Shown in pieces: positions 39,431-49,319 of a DNA stretch of 64,000 bases (the stretch's first letter is position 1; the number at the start of each line of letters is the position of its first letter). The notes under the pieces are model-generated. The model saw nothing but the letters and a program-made list of their open reading frames with translations, was not told where the DNA came from and made no database searches. A program made the translations under genes and the position numbers. The DNA comes from Aeromonas piscicola (GTDB taxonomy: Bacteria > Pseudomonadota > Gammaproteobacteria > Enterobacterales > Aeromonadaceae), in contig NZ_CDBL01000067.1 in assembly GCF_000820005.1 (NCBI RefSeq), forward strand, positions 1 to 64,000, in the 5' to 3' direction.

Positions 39431-40564
39431 ATGGACGCCTCAATACTGCTCAAGCTGGATGTATTCACCCTCATGATCATGGCCCTGGGTGGCTACAGTC
39501 TCGGTTTTATCACCCTCTCCATCATATGGTCGACCCACAGGGAGATCCCCGGACTCGGACTCTGGTGGTGGTCGAGCCTGTGCGCCCTGGCGGCCCAGAG
39601 TCTCTTCACCCTGCAGGCCTTCATGCCCAATCTGGCGGGGATCTGGCTGGCCAACCTGCTGATCACCGTCTGCCTCGCCCTGATGCCGCTGGCGTTGCAG
39701 CGCTTTTTCGGCAAGCCCCTCAGCTGGCGCGCCACCGCCCTGTTCATGCTGATCTATGTGCTGATCCTGAGCTGGAGCATCTTGTTCAACGAACAGATGG
39801 CGCCCCGGGTATTGCTGGCCTGCCTGAGCTACATGGTGTTGGGGGCCGTGATAGTGCTGCTCATCTGGCGGTATGGCTATCCTGCCTACCTGCCCGCCGT
39901 GCTGGTGTTCACCGTGGTCAATATTCTGCTATATGGCTTGAACCTGATGCGGATGGGGTTTCTGCTGCAGGGGGATGCCCGGGTGCTGATGGATCAGAGC
40001 GGTGTCAACGTGCTGCCCTTTCTCTCCATGCTGATGGGCAGTTACCTTTCCACCTTCGGGGTGCTGCTGCTCTGTACCCAGTACCGGGCGCTGGCGCTGC
40101 GTCAGCAGGCCAGTCATGATTCCCTGACCGGTCTGCTGAACCGGCGCGGTTTCATGGAGCGGATGGCTGCGCGGCGGGCGAGCGAATTTGGTGCCCTGGC
40201 GGTGCTGGATCTGGATGATTTCAAGCAGATCAACGATCGCCACGGCCACGAGGCGGGGGACCGGGTGCTGACGGCCGTCGGTGCCTATCTCGGCGCTCAG
40301 TCTGAACTGGTGGCCAGCCGTTTTGGTGGGGAAGAGTTCATCTTGCTGCTGCCCAGGGAGGATGAACAAGCCCAGCAGGCGCGCTGCGAGCAGATATTGC
40401 AGGATCTGGCTGCGCTGGAGCTGGACGGCATCGGCATCACGGTCAGCATGGGGCTGGCGCGCTGCCAGCACGACTGGCATTTCGACAGCCTGTTCAGCCA
40501 GGCCGATGGCGCCCTCTATCAGGCCAAGCGGGAGGGCAAAAACCGGATCTGCCGACTGGCCTGA
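39431..40564 (+). CDS. Membrane diguanylate cyclase (GGDEF)
   Basis: ATG at 39431 (MDASILLKLDVFTLMIMALG) is taken as start; an in-frame TTG at 39386 would add 15 residues. The N-terminal half has about six membrane segments to residue 210. The GGDEF domain then starts HDSLTGLLNRRGFMERM, with LDLDDFKQINDRHGHEAGD and the active-site motif SRFGGEEF. GGEEF is a competent variant. It makes cyclic di-GMP in response to an unknown membrane signal. There is no clear RxxD inhibitory site seen just before GGEEF. Confidence 0.87.
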   Translation: MDASILLKLDVFTLMIMALGGYSLGFITLSIIWSTHREIPGLGLWWWSSLCALAAQSLFTLQAFMPNLAGIWLANLLITVCLALMPLALQRFFGKPLSWRATALFMLIYVLILSWSILFNEQMAPRVLLACLSYMVLGAVIVLLIWRYGYPAYLPAVLVFTVVNILLYGLNLMRMGFLLQGDARVLMDQSGVNVLPFLSMLMGSYLSTFGVLLLCTQYRALALRQQASHDSLTGLLNRRGFMERMAARRASEFGALAVLDLDDFKQINDRHGHEAGDRVLTAVGAYLGAQSELVASRFGGEEFILLLPREDEQAQQARCEQILQDLAALELDGIGITVSMGLARCQHDWHFDSLFSQADGALYQAKREGKNRICRLA

Positions 40565-40568
40565 TGCC

Positions 40569-41912
40569 TCAAGGCACTAACTCCGCTTCCGGCGCCTGGA
40601 TGCGCGGCGCCTGGGCCTTGAGGAAGGGGAGCAGCAACAGGGCCGAGACCCCGGCCGCCACCGAGATCACCACGAAGAAGCCGTTCCAGTGCCAGATCTC
40701 CATCACTTTGGCCAGCGGATAACCCGACAGCGCCGCCCCCATGTAGGCGAACAGGCCGACGAAGCCGGTGGCGGCCCCCGCCGAATTTTTGTGGGAGCAC
40801 TCCGCCGCCGCCATGCCGATCAGCATCTGGGGGCCGAACACGAAGAAGCCGATGGTGAAGAAGCAGGCCGCCTGCATCACATAGCTGAAGAAGGGCATCA
40901 GCCAGAGCGACCCCACCGCCAGCAGTATCCCCACCGCGAAGATGAGGTTCATCGGCCCGCGGTTGCCGTTGAACAGCTTGTCCGATCCCCAGCCCGCCAC
41001 CAGGGCGCCGATAAAGCCCCCCACCTCAAACATCGAAATGGCCGAGTTGGCGCTCATCAGGTTGAAGCCGCGCTGCTCCGTCATGTAGAGATTGCCCCAG
41101 TCGTTGATGGCGGTGCGTACCACGTAGACCAGCACGTAGCAACAGGCCAGCAGCCAGATGTAGGGGTTGCCGAGCACGTATTTGCGCAGGATCTGGCGAG
41201 GAGAGAGGCCCGCATCCTGAGTCTGCTGGGCGATCTCTAGCGCATCCTGGCGCCACTCGCCGACCGTGGGCAGCCCCATGGCACTCGGGGTGTCCCGCAG
41301 CCGCCAGCAGAGGAACAAGCCGGTCAGAATGGCGATGACGCCGGGCACTATCATGCCGTAGCGCCAGCCGTGTTGCAGGGCTATGGTGCTGACGATGAGC
41401 GGGATCAGGGCCCCGCCCACGTTGTGGGCCGTGTTCCAGGCCGACCACCAGAAGCCGCGCTCGGTGCGCGAATACCAGCTGGTGAGCAGCTTGGAGCAGG
41501 GTGGCCAGCCCCAGCCCTGGAAGAAGGCGTTGGCGACCCAGAGTGCCGCGAACAGCCAGAGGGATGACGAGAGGCCGAACAGTATGTTGATGACGCCGGT
41601 GGCCATCAGCCCCAGCCCCATGAAGTAGCGCGGGTTGGCGCGGTCGCTGATGATGCCGGAGAAGAACTTGGAGCAGCCGTAGGTGATGTAGAACAGGGTC
41701 CACAGCATGCCGATGTCGGACTTGTCCAGCATGCCGTCCGCCAGCATGTCCGGCATGGCGAAGTTGAAGCTCTTGCGGGTGAAGTAGAAGACCGCATAGC
41801 CCAGGTACATGGTCAGCAGAATATGCAGCCGCCAGTGACGATAGCTGGCATCGATCTCGGCCTGATCGCGGATGAGCGGCTGGGGCGGCGCGCTTCTCAT
41901 AAAGCTCAGCAT
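40569..41912 (-). CDS. uhpC: UhpC, hexose phosphate sensor of the MFS family
   Basis: A 447-residue twelve-segment transporter homologue, very like E. coli UhpC (LGYAVFYFTRKSFNFAMPDM, INDWGNLYMTEQ, FFVFGPQMLIGMAAAECSHK). UhpC binds external glucose-6-phosphate and signals to UhpB rather than transporting as its main role. It follows uhpB by 24 bases. The usual target gene uhpT is not next to it. Confidence 0.88.
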   Translation of the reverse strand: MLSFMRSAPPQPLIRDQAEIDASYRHWRLHILLTMYLGYAVFYFTRKSFNFAMPDMLADGMLDKSDIGMLWTLFYITYGCSKFFSGIISDRANPRYFMGLGLMATGVINILFGLSSSLWLFAALWVANAFFQGWGWPPCSKLLTSWYSRTERGFWWSAWNTAHNVGGALIPLIVSTIALQHGWRYGMIVPGVIAILTGLFLCWRLRDTPSAMGLPTVGEWRQDALEIAQQTQDAGLSPRQILRKYVLGNPYIWLLACCYVLVYVVRTAINDWGNLYMTEQRGFNLMSANSAISMFEVGGFIGALVAGWGSDKLFNGNRGPMNLIFAVGILLAVGSLWLMPFFSYVMQAACFFTIGFFVFGPQMLIGMAAAECSHKNSAGAATGFVGLFAYMGAALSGYPLAKVMEIWHWNGFFVVISVAAGVSALLLLPFLKAQAPRIQAPEAELVP

Positions 41913-41936
41913 GCAGGGCCTCGCTGGATAAGGGGG

Positions 41937-43457
41937 TCAGCCATGACGCTCCTCCCGTTTGCGATTGGGCAGGGCCACGGTCAGCTGGGTGCCGTGGATG
42001 CAGGAGAGTTGCAGGCTGCCGCCGAGGGCCTGCACCCGCTCTCGTATGCCGAGCAGGCCATATCCCTGGGGCGAGCTGTGCTCCGGCAGGCCGCAGCCGT
42101 CATCCTCCAGCAACAGCAGCAAGCGCTCGGCCTGGCGATGGGCGCGAATGGTGACCGAGCTGGCGTTGGCGTGTTTGACCACGTTGTTGAGCCCCTCCTG
42201 ACAGACCCTAAACAGGGTGACCCGCTGGGCGTCGGAGAGCCCCTCGTCCGCCAGCTGCCACTCGAGCCGGGTGACGATACCGCGGCGCTCCAGCTCAAGT
42301 TCCCGCAGCAGGCCGCGTACCGCCTGCTCCAGGCTCATGTCGTCGAGCTGACGGGGGCGCAGGCGACCGAGCAGGCCGCGTACCGCATCGTAGATGCCGA
42401 GCGACAGGGTTTCGATGAGGGCGCTGCTCTGGCCGACCCCGGCGTTGTCCGGCGCGAGACGCCGCACTATGCCGGCCTGGGTGCGGATGGCTGTGATGGT
42501 CTGGCCTATGTCGTCGTGCAGCTCGCGAGCTACCTCCTTGCGAATGCTCTCTTCTGTCTCCAGCAGCCGCTCTGTGAGCTGGCGGTTGTGGGCGAGCTGG
42601 CGGGTCAGCGCCTGATTGAGTTCGCGCTGGCGCTGAATGCCCGCCCCCAGCAGCAGGCCGGTCAGGCTCTGGGCCAGCAGGGAGAGCAGCAGATCCAGCG
42701 GGTGTTCGTGCCAGGCCTGGCCCGCCATCAGGGCGACCGTGTTCATCAGGGTGGCGAGCAGAGCCCCCTGCCAGCCGTAGCGCCAGGCCATGGCCATGAT
42801 GGGAATGGCGAGGCAAAACGGGGTGAAGCGCACCAGCGAGTCAGGCAGGCCGAGCTGCAGCCAGAGGCTCAGCACGAACAGCAGCAGATACCAGACCAGA
42901 TGACGAAAGCGCCAGTCTACCGGTTGATCCACCAGTGCCGGCCCGAGCGGCACCCAGGTGGCGCGGGTAAGGTAGTGCCAGATCAGCATGCAGGTGGAGG
43001 TGAGGGTCAGGCCGCCGGTCAGGGTGAGCAGCAGGGCGGTGAGGCCGTCTTCCCCGGCCAGATGCCAGAGCAGGGATTGCAGCAGCGCCGCCACGGTGAC
43101 GGTGGCGAGCAGCACCAGCAGCTGTTGCCAGTCGTTGCGCACCTGCTGGCGGCGGGCGATGAGCAGCGGCAGCAGGGTGAGCAGGCTGCCCGCCTGGATC
43201 AGCTGCCACAGCGGCAGCCCTACCTCCTGATTGAGCCAGTAGAGCAGCAGGGATTCACACAGCAGCAGCGGCGGCCAGTAGGCGATCGGGCTTTGCAGCA
43301 ACAGGCCCAGGCGCAGGCCAAACGGGAACAGCAGCGCCGCCAGTATGGGGGATCCCGCCAGATGCAGGCTGATGCTCCACAGGCAAAACCAGCCGGCGGC
43401 AAAGATGAAGCAGGCCGCCAGCGAGATGGCGACATAGCTGGCAAGGCGGGGGATCAC
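41937..43457 (-). CDS. uhpB: UhpB, membrane sensor histidine kinase
   Basis: GTG at 43457 is chosen: it overlaps the uhpA stop as GTGA, and the 506-residue product then aligns with E. coli UhpB from the first membrane segment ([20 protein letters not shown]). Eight or so membrane segments fill residues 1-280. The phospho-acceptor is His314 in [19 protein letters not shown], followed by the N and G boxes ([24 protein letters not shown]). It phosphorylates UhpA when UhpC senses hexose phosphate. The longer frame upstream is a shadow of uhpA. Confidence 0.9.
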   Translation of the reverse strand: MIPRLASYVAISLAACFIFAAGWFCLWSISLHLAGSPILAALLFPFGLRLGLLLQSPIAYWPPLLLCESLLLYWLNQEVGLPLWQLIQAGSLLTLLPLLIARRQQVRNDWQQLLVLLATVTVAALLQSLLWHLAGEDGLTALLLTLTGGLTLTSTCMLIWHYLTRATWVPLGPALVDQPVDWRFRHLVWYLLLFVLSLWLQLGLPDSLVRFTPFCLAIPIMAMAWRYGWQGALLATLMNTVALMAGQAWHEHPLDLLLSLLAQSLTGLLLGAGIQRQRELNQALTRQLAHNRQLTERLLETEESIRKEVARELHDDIGQTITAIRTQAGIVRRLAPDNAGVGQSSALIETLSLGIYDAVRGLLGRLRPRQLDDMSLEQAVRGLLRELELERRGIVTRLEWQLADEGLSDAQRVTLFRVCQEGLNNVVKHANASSVTIRAHRQAERLLLLLEDDGCGLPEHSSPQGYGLLGIRERVQALGGSLQLSCIHGTQLTVALPNRKREERHG

Positions 43458-44044
43458 CAGCTGTCCAGCATGCGGTGGGCCAGCTCCACGTTGTTGCTGA
43501 CTTTCAGTTTGTCCATCAGGTTGGCGCGGTGCACGTGCACCGTCTTGGGGGAGAGGCCGAGCTGTTCGGCGATGGCTTTGACTTCGAGCCCCCGCGCCAG
43601 CAGCTGCGCCACTTCCCGCTCCCGGTTGGTGAGGGGATCCTGGTTGTTGCAGGCCAGCTTGTGGGCTATGTCCGGGGTCAGATAACAACCACCGTGGGCG
43701 GCGGTGCGCACCGCCGCGATCAGCTCGTCAGGGCTGCAACGTTTGGAGAGGAAGCCCTTGGCACCTGCTTGCAAGGCCTGTTCGATCAACGCCGGACTGT
43801 CGTGCACCGACAGCATCACCACGGCGAGGCCGGAGGGGAGGCACTTGAGCAGGTCCAGCCCGGATTGATCCGGCATTGAGATGTCGCACACGCACAGCTG
43901 CACGCCGCTGCCTGGCAACCCGGCGAGGGCGTCGGCGGCCGAGCCGAATTCGGCCACGACCTTGAGGTCTGGCTCGAGATTGAGCAATTGGGCAAAACCG
44001 GAGCGGACGATCTGGTGATCGTCGATGAGGGCAATCTTTATCAT
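43454..44044 (-). CDS. uhpA: UhpA, LuxR-type response regulator
   Basis: A 196-residue regulator. The receiver domain has Asp8/Asp9 and the phospho-acceptor Asp54 (CVCDISMPD), with a Lys in GFLSKRCS near residue 100. The C-terminal LuxR HTH is [20 protein letters not shown] with [20 protein letters not shown]. In E. coli it activates uhpT. It is the first gene of uhpABC. Confidence 0.9.
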   Translation of the reverse strand: MIKIALIDDHQIVRSGFAQLLNLEPDLKVVAEFGSAADALAGLPGSGVQLCVCDISMPDQSGLDLLKCLPSGLAVVMLSVHDSPALIEQALQAGAKGFLSKRCSPDELIAAVRTAAHGGCYLTPDIAHKLACNNQDPLTNREREVAQLLARGLEVKAIAEQLGLSPKTVHVHRANLMDKLKVSNNVELAHRMLDSW

Positions 44045-44259
44045 GATGTCAGCCTGAAATCTGCGGCCAGGGTGCTGGCGCGGCCAACAAGATACCTGCC
44101 ACCTCGCTCGGGCTCAAGAGGAAGGGCGCATTGTGGTCAGTATGGTGGGCGCTTCTGCCCCAAAGTTTGATCGGGATCAGGAAGGGGGCGGCTTGGGTCG
44201 GGGCAGGGAGAACACGCGCCGTCCCCCGTGGTGCTCGGGTCGGCGCGTGCCCGTGGCGG

Positions 44260-44655
44260 CTAGCGGTGCAGCTCGCCCGCCCGTTCCGGCTGATAGACCA
44301 CTTCCAGGATCTCGACCTGGATGGTGCGACCGGCGGGTCCCGGCCAGGCGATGCTGTCGCCCACCTTCAGCCCCAGCAGGGCGCTGCCGACCGGTGCCAG
44401 CACGGAGATTTTGGACTCATCCCCCTGCACATCCTTCGGATAGACCAGGGTCAGGCAGAAGTCGTTGCCGCTGCTCTGCATCTTGAAGCGCACTGTGCTG
44501 TTCATGGTCACCACGTCCGGTGGCATGTCGGCCGGCTCGCGCATCTCGGCGCGGTCCAGCTCCTCCTGCAATGCCAGGTGCTGCGGGTGGTTGCCGAGCA
44601 GTTGTTCGATGCGATCGAGATCCAGGCTGGAAATCACGAGATTAGGTCTTTGCAT
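44260..44655 (-). CDS. rnk: Rnk, nucleoside diphosphate kinase regulator
   Basis: A 131-residue protein of the GreA/GreB C-terminal family without the coiled coil. Landmarks are MQRPNLVISSLDLDRIEQLL, FCLTLVYPKDVQGDESKIS, and the FKBP-like end SALLGLKVGDSIAWPGPAG. Rnk binds RNA polymerase and was found as a regulator of nucleoside diphosphate kinase. Monocistronic, with 215 bases to uhpA. Confidence 0.88.
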   Translation of the reverse strand: MQRPNLVISSLDLDRIEQLLGNHPQHLALQEELDRAEMREPADMPPDVVTMNSTVRFKMQSSGNDFCLTLVYPKDVQGDESKISVLAPVGSALLGLKVGDSIAWPGPAGRTIQVEILEVVYQPERAGELHR

Positions 44656-44884
44656 AAGATATTCCTTATCAATGGGTCATATGACCAGGATGGCGGGCAA
44701 GCTGGTCGCAAAAGGGGGTCGATACGAAAAAACAGATCGGGAACGCATGCCCCCGAACGACTCGCTGTCAGGGGCGAGGGCGGGGGCTCAACGGGGTGTG
44801 AGCTGGCTTGGAAAAATCATGAACGCTTTCATGGGGATACCATAACCATTCTGGACTGTTTTGGCAATTATCCTGATAGGCTTG

Positions 44885-45619
44885 TCAGGGGGCCTGATAA
44901 TCGTACTGCTTGATGATGCGCGCCAGGCTGCCATCGTCGCGCATGGCCATAATGGTCTTGCGCCAGCGCAGCGCGTCGGCAGGGGGAAAGTGGGGGCTGG
45001 CGGCAAGGTAGAGGGCCGTCTGTTGCAGGGTGTCGCCGCGCACCAGATCCGTCAGCGGCAAGCCGGTCTGCTGCTGATTGTAACGGGCGCTGTTCCAGGC
45101 CACGGCCCAGCCCTGAATGCGATCCAGCGCCAGCTTGCTGGCATTGCTGACCTCCTCGGCTACCACATCCTGTTTCACCTGGCCAAGCGGCTGGATCAGG
45201 CTCTGGCCATAGGATCCGCGCATCACCCCTATGGTCAGGCCGGGCAGCGCCTTGACCGAAAGTGGCTCGGGGTGGTGTTGGCGATGGCTGACCAGCACGA
45301 AGGCTTCGTCCAGCAGGGGTGCGATCCAGAGAAACAGGGGCTCGCGCTGGGGGCTTTTGACCGGTGGTACCAGCAATACGTTCTGGCGATGACGGGTCTG
45401 GCTGAGGGCGCGGGCCAGCGGCATCAGCTCTATGGTCAGCGGCTCCTTGAGGCGGCGGGCGGCTTCCTCCAGCACTTCTATTGCCATGCCGCTCGGGGCG
45501 CCCTGATAGGAGCGGATGACATAAGGGGGGATCTCGGCCGCGATGACCACAACGGCATGGGCCTGAATGGCCGGAAAGAGAAAGCTGCAGCACAGCAGCA
45601 TGAGAACGGGAATGCGCAT
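44885..45619 (-). CDS. Periplasmic solute-binding family 3 protein
   Basis: ATG at 45619 (MRIPVLMLLCCSFLFPAIQA) starts a signal peptide. The mature domain (VVVIAAEIPPYVIRSYQGAP, EVLEEAARRLKEPLTIELMP, then LPGLTIGVMRGSYGQSLIQP) is a small SBP-fold of the kind often without partner transporter genes. None is nearby, so it may feed a transporter encoded elsewhere or act in signalling. Ligand unknown. Confidence 0.78.
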   Translation of the reverse strand: MRIPVLMLLCCSFLFPAIQAHAVVVIAAEIPPYVIRSYQGAPSGMAIEVLEEAARRLKEPLTIELMPLARALSQTRHRQNVLLVPPVKSPQREPLFLWIAPLLDEAFVLVSHRQHHPEPLSVKALPGLTIGVMRGSYGQSLIQPLGQVKQDVVAEEVSNASKLALDRIQGWAVAWNSARYNQQQTGLPLTDLVRGDTLQQTALYLAASPHFPPADALRWRKTIMAMRDDGSLARIIKQYDYQAP

Positions 45620-45699
45620 AGGAGACCGGATCAGGGATGAGTACACAGAGTGTAACATCCCGTTACCGCAAGTCAGCTCACCCCATTCAGGGTGGCGCG

Positions 45700-46383
45700 T
45701 CAGTCGAAGAAATCCCTCAGATCCAGCGTCTGGTAGCCTTCCAGCTGCTGCCAGGGCAGCTGTTTTGGCAAGGGCTTGAGGGTCACCTCCATCCGGTAGC
45801 TGCGATAGCCGTCCAGGCTTGCCGACTCCACCACCAGCGGCAATTGCCAGCGGCTCGACCAGAGGATGCGGGTGCGCTGCTTGCCCTCGCGCCCTTCATA
45901 CCAGCGCGCCTGCTCGGGGGCGGCTTCATCAAGGGGCGTCATCCCTTGCAGCAGGGCCGGGTTGACGAGGTAGCGGATCCGCTCCCAATCCGGTTTGAAT
46001 GCCACCTGGCCATACTCTTCCTCCGGCACCTCCACCAGCTGGTTGTGCCAGCTGTCGGCGTAGCGCAGTTGCAGCTCCCCCTGTGCGTCGCGGGTTACCC
46101 AGCGCGCCGCCATCTGATGGGTGAAGTGCTTGTGGCCCGGGTTGGCATCATGGGTGGCGTGATAGGCGCGTGCCAGCGGCAGCGGGATGAGCCGCTGGCT
46201 CCACACCTGGTTGCCGACTCGTATCCACTTCTCCTGCCAGCTGTTTTCCTTGGCGATGCCATCGCTGCTGGTGACCCTGTCGTGATAGCTGATCCGGGCG
46301 GCCAGATCGGGGGTCTCCTCGGCATGAGCCTGAAAGGAGAGGGCGCTGCCAAGCAGCCATAACGGAAGTAACAGTCGCATCAT
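45700..46383 (-). CDS. Secreted protein of unknown function (227 aa)
   Basis: A signal peptide (MMRLLLPLWLLGSALSFQAHA) and a mature part with many Trp and His (HDANPGHKHFTHQMAARWVT, HNQLVEVPEEEYGQVAFKPD). No domain is recognised. It lies 55 bases downstream of the alkaline phosphatase genes on the same strand and may be part of their operon, which would fit a periplasmic role under phosphate control. That is inference. Confidence 0.65.
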   Translation of the reverse strand: MMRLLLPLWLLGSALSFQAHAEETPDLAARISYHDRVTSSDGIAKENSWQEKWIRVGNQVWSQRLIPLPLARAYHATHDANPGHKHFTHQMAARWVTRDAQGELQLRYADSWHNQLVEVPEEEYGQVAFKPDWERIRYLVNPALLQGMTPLDEAAPEQARWYEGREGKQRTRILWSSRWQLPLVVESASLDGYRSYRMEVTLKPLPKQLPWQQLEGYQTLDLRDFFD

Positions 46384-46438
46384 GCTTGATCGCTCGAAAG
46401 AGCAGGGGCCCGGGTTCAGGAACCCGGTCCCCTGCAGC

Positions 46439-47842
46439 TTACAGGCCGAGCGCCTCCCGCAGTTTGCCGAACACTCGGGTATTGTCGAGCGTGCCCTTGA
46501 AGCGGCTGCTGCCGGCGCCGTCCGCGAACAGCATCACATCGCCGCCGCCGTGGGTCTCGGAGCCCAGCTTGACGCCCGTCTCCTGCAGGTAGTCGTCCGC
46601 CATCACCTCATCGCTGGTGAGGGGGGGACGCACCGCCGGGCGGTTGGGGCCGTTGCCAAACACCAGCGTCGTGAAGGGCTTGCCATCCACGTCGTTCTGG
46701 GTCGAGCCGTCGGCGTTCTTGACCAGATCCAGCACCTTGTTGCCCTTGGCGGAGTAGCCGTTGATGGTCATGGTGTGGTCGTGGTCGGCGGTGACCACAA
46801 TCAGGGTATCTTTCAAGTCCACCTTGCCGAGCGCCGTCTTGACCGCTTCATCCAGCGCCACCGCATCGGTGAGGGAACGCTTGGCATTGGTGCCGTGCAG
46901 GGCGTGGTCTATGCGCCCCCCTTCCACCATCAGGAAGTAGCCTTGGCTGTTCTGGCTTAGCAGATCGATCGCCTTGGCAGTCATCTCCGACAGGGACGGC
47001 TGGGTATTGGCCGCCCCCTTGGCGACGCGGTCTAGTTCGTAGTCGAGGTGGGACTTGGCGCTGAACAGGCCGAGCAGTTTGCCACTGCTGACCTTGGCCA
47101 GATCGCTCTGGGTGGTGACATAGCTGTACCCCTGGGCGGTCAGCTCGGCGGTGAGATCCCGCCCATCGGCGCGGCCGCCCTTGTTGCTGGCGCTGTAGGG
47201 GGTCCAGTGGTTGGCTCCTCCCCCCATCAGCACGTCCACCCCGTCCCCGAGCGCGGCGTTGAAGCCGGCACCGCCCGGCACCGCCTGCTCGGCGATGGCA
47301 TAGGCGGCATCCCGGTGGCAGATATGGGCGTAGGTCGCAGCCGGGGTGGCGTGGGTCAGCTCAGTGGTGGTGACGGCGCCGACCGACTTGCCCGCCGCCT
47401 TGGCCAGCTCCAGTATGCTGGGCACAGGCGTGCCGTTGTCGCTGCTGCAGTTGTTGATGCCCTTGTTGCCGTTGGCATCCTTGCCCGGAGCGACCGCCTT
47501 GGTGTCGCTGCTCATGGCGATCACCTCGTTGTTCATCTTGACGCCCGTGGTGTAGGCCGCCATGGAGGGGGCCGAATCCGTGGTCTGGGCATCATTGGAG
47601 AAGGTCTTGATACGGGCGCTGCGTGGCAGCTTCATCATCTCCAGGTTGCCCTCTTCACCCACCTTGAACAGGCGGGTGGCGGTGAGCACCGTGGGGCCCA
47701 TGCCGTCACCGATAAACAGGATGACGTTTTTGGCATCGCTGGCCTGGGCCTGGGCAAAGGAGCCGAGGGCGGTGAGCAAGGCGGTGCAGACGAGGGTTCT
47801 GTGCAGGTTGTTTTTCATGGTTCTTTTCATGGCTCCTTTCAT
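46439..47842 (-). CDS. Alkaline phosphatase (second of a tandem pair)
   Basis: A 467-residue enzyme with signal peptide (MKNNLHRTLVCTALLTALGS...). The catalytic Ser lies in DSAPSMAAYTTGV, metal ligands in VILFIGDGMG and VTADHDHTM, and GGGRIDHAL-like VEGGRIDHALHGTN fits PhoA-type enzymes. It hydrolyses phosphate esters in the periplasm. ATG at 47842 follows AAGGAG by 7 bases and lies 11 bases after the first phosphatase, so both are in one transcript. Confidence 0.88.
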   Translation of the reverse strand: MKGAMKRTMKNNLHRTLVCTALLTALGSFAQAQASDAKNVILFIGDGMGPTVLTATRLFKVGEEGNLEMMKLPRSARIKTFSNDAQTTDSAPSMAAYTTGVKMNNEVIAMSSDTKAVAPGKDANGNKGINNCSSDNGTPVPSILELAKAAGKSVGAVTTTELTHATPAATYAHICHRDAAYAIAEQAVPGGAGFNAALGDGVDVLMGGGANHWTPYSASNKGGRADGRDLTAELTAQGYSYVTTQSDLAKVSSGKLLGLFSAKSHLDYELDRVAKGAANTQPSLSEMTAKAIDLLSQNSQGYFLMVEGGRIDHALHGTNAKRSLTDAVALDEAVKTALGKVDLKDTLIVVTADHDHTMTINGYSAKGNKVLDLVKNADGSTQNDVDGKPFTTLVFGNGPNRPAVRPPLTSDEVMADDYLQETGVKLGSETHGGGDVMLFADGAGSSRFKGTLDNTRVFGKLREALGL

Positions 47843-47853
47843 GGGAATGCTCC

Positions 47854-49245
47854 TTACAGCCCGGCTGCAGCCTTGACCTTGCCAAAGACGGCGGTGTTGT
47901 CGAGTGAGCCGTGGAAGCTGTCCGCTCCCTGGCCGATGGCGCCGAGGAAGACATCGGTGCCGCCGTGGGTCTCGTTGCCGATCTCGCCCACCTTGACCAC
48001 CACCTCCTGGTGATAGTCGTTGGCGGAGACGGTGGCGTCATCCAGCGCGGCGACGTTGCTGCGCGGGCCATCCACCCGGTTGTAGCCGTTGCCAAAGCCG
48101 ATGATGGTGTAGGGCATGCCATCGCTATCCTTGCTCGGTTCGCCTGTCTCGTAGTTCCTCACCAGCCCGAGCACGCCCGGGTTGTCGGCCGTGGTCTTGC
48201 CGGTGCGCTTGGCATAGCCGTTGAGCACCAGCGTGTGGTCATGGTCGGCGGTGACCACGATCAGGGTGTTTTTCAGCTCGGGGTCGGTCTTCTTTACCTC
48301 GTCGATGGCGGCTTTGATGGCGTTGTCGAAGGCGAGGGTATCCTGCAGCGCACGCTTGGCGTTGGTGTCGTGCAGGGCGTGATCGATGCGTCCCCCTTCC
48401 ACCATCAGGAAGTAGCCCTTCTCTTTATCCTTGAGCTGCTTGATGGCAGCCAGGGTCATCTGGGTAAGGGAGGGCTCGCTGGCCGGTCTGTCCAGGTCAT
48501 ATTTCATGTGGCTCGCCCCAAACAGCCCCAGCAGCGGCTTGCCCGCCTCGGCCTTGTTCAGCTCGTCTAGGTTGCTGGCGAACTGGTAGCCCTTGGCCTG
48601 CATCTCGCTGATGAGGTTGCGGCCATCCTCCCGCTTGCCCTTGTCGGCTTTTGGCAGGAAGAAGCCGCTGCCACCGCCGAGCACCACATCCAGCCCCTCT
48701 TTCAGAGCGCCGTTATAACCGGTGCCGCCTGGCACCAGCTGGGCGGCGATGTCATTTTCCAGATCCCGGTTGCAGATGTGGGCATAGGTGGCGGCCGGGG
48801 TGGCGTGGGTGACCCGGGTGCTGGTGACCACACCAGTGCCGCGGCCATCAGCCTTGGCCAGCTCCAGCAGTGTGGTGACCGGCTTGCCGGCACTCTTTCT
48901 GCAGTCGCTCTCATAGGTGGCATCGCCGTCCATGCTGATGACACCGTTGTTGCTCTTGACCCCGGTCATGTAGGCCGCCATGGAAGGCGCGGAATCTGTG
49001 ACCTGGGAGTCGTGGGAGAAGGTCTTGATGAAGGCCGTCTCCGGCAGGTTGTCTATGGTGAGACTGCCCTCTTCCCCGACGGCATAGATGCGGGCCGCGG
49101 TCAGGGTGTTGAGGCCCATGCCGTCACCGAGGAAGAAGATGACGTTTTTGGCGCCTGGCGCCGGGCTGTCGCTGTCGTTGTTGGAGTTGCAGCCGGCGGC
49201 CAGGGCGGCGCCGATCATCAATGCAAGTCCTGCCATTTTTCTCAT
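47854..49245 (-). CDS. Alkaline phosphatase lipoprotein (first of a tandem pair)
   Basis: A 463-residue enzyme with lipobox LAAGCNSN (MRKMAGLALMIGAALAAGC), so it is likely anchored in a membrane, unlike its tandem partner. Catalytic Ser is in DSAPSMAAYMTGV, metal motifs in VIFFLGDGMG and VTADHDHTL, and VEGGRIDHALHDTN is conserved. The two tandem copies share domain order and many motifs and are paralogues. A Pho-box-like pair of repeats lies 46-75 bases upstream. Confidence 0.88.
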   Translation of the reverse strand: MRKMAGLALMIGAALAAGCNSNNDSDSPAPGAKNVIFFLGDGMGLNTLTAARIYAVGEEGSLTIDNLPETAFIKTFSHDSQVTDSAPSMAAYMTGVKSNNGVISMDGDATYESDCRKSAGKPVTTLLELAKADGRGTGVVTSTRVTHATPAATYAHICNRDLENDIAAQLVPGGTGYNGALKEGLDVVLGGGSGFFLPKADKGKREDGRNLISEMQAKGYQFASNLDELNKAEAGKPLLGLFGASHMKYDLDRPASEPSLTQMTLAAIKQLKDKEKGYFLMVEGGRIDHALHDTNAKRALQDTLAFDNAIKAAIDEVKKTDPELKNTLIVVTADHDHTLVLNGYAKRTGKTTADNPGVLGLVRNYETGEPSKDSDGMPYTIIGFGNGYNRVDGPRSNVAALDDATVSANDYHQEVVVKVGEIGNETHGGTDVFLGAIGQGADSFHGSLDNTAVFGKVKAAAGL

Positions 49246-49291
49246 TGGGGTTCGCTCCTTGTAAAACCTGAGCGAAGCCTAGAGGGATCAG

Positions 49292-49319
49292 ATGACACTT
49301 TTAGTGGTTGTCGATGACA
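49292..49319 (-). promoter_or_regulatory. Candidate Pho box for the alkaline phosphatase operon
   Basis: On the minus strand two TGTCAT half-sites are spaced exactly 22 bases (two 11-base PhoB steps) with an A-rich middle. This lies 46-75 bases before the first phosphatase start. Activity is inferred. Confidence 0.45.

Noticed and set aside
41823-43685. 620-residue plus-strand ORF over uhpB/uhpC
   Set aside because: Antisense shadow; Gln/Ala-rich translation, while the minus strand encodes clear UhpB and UhpC.
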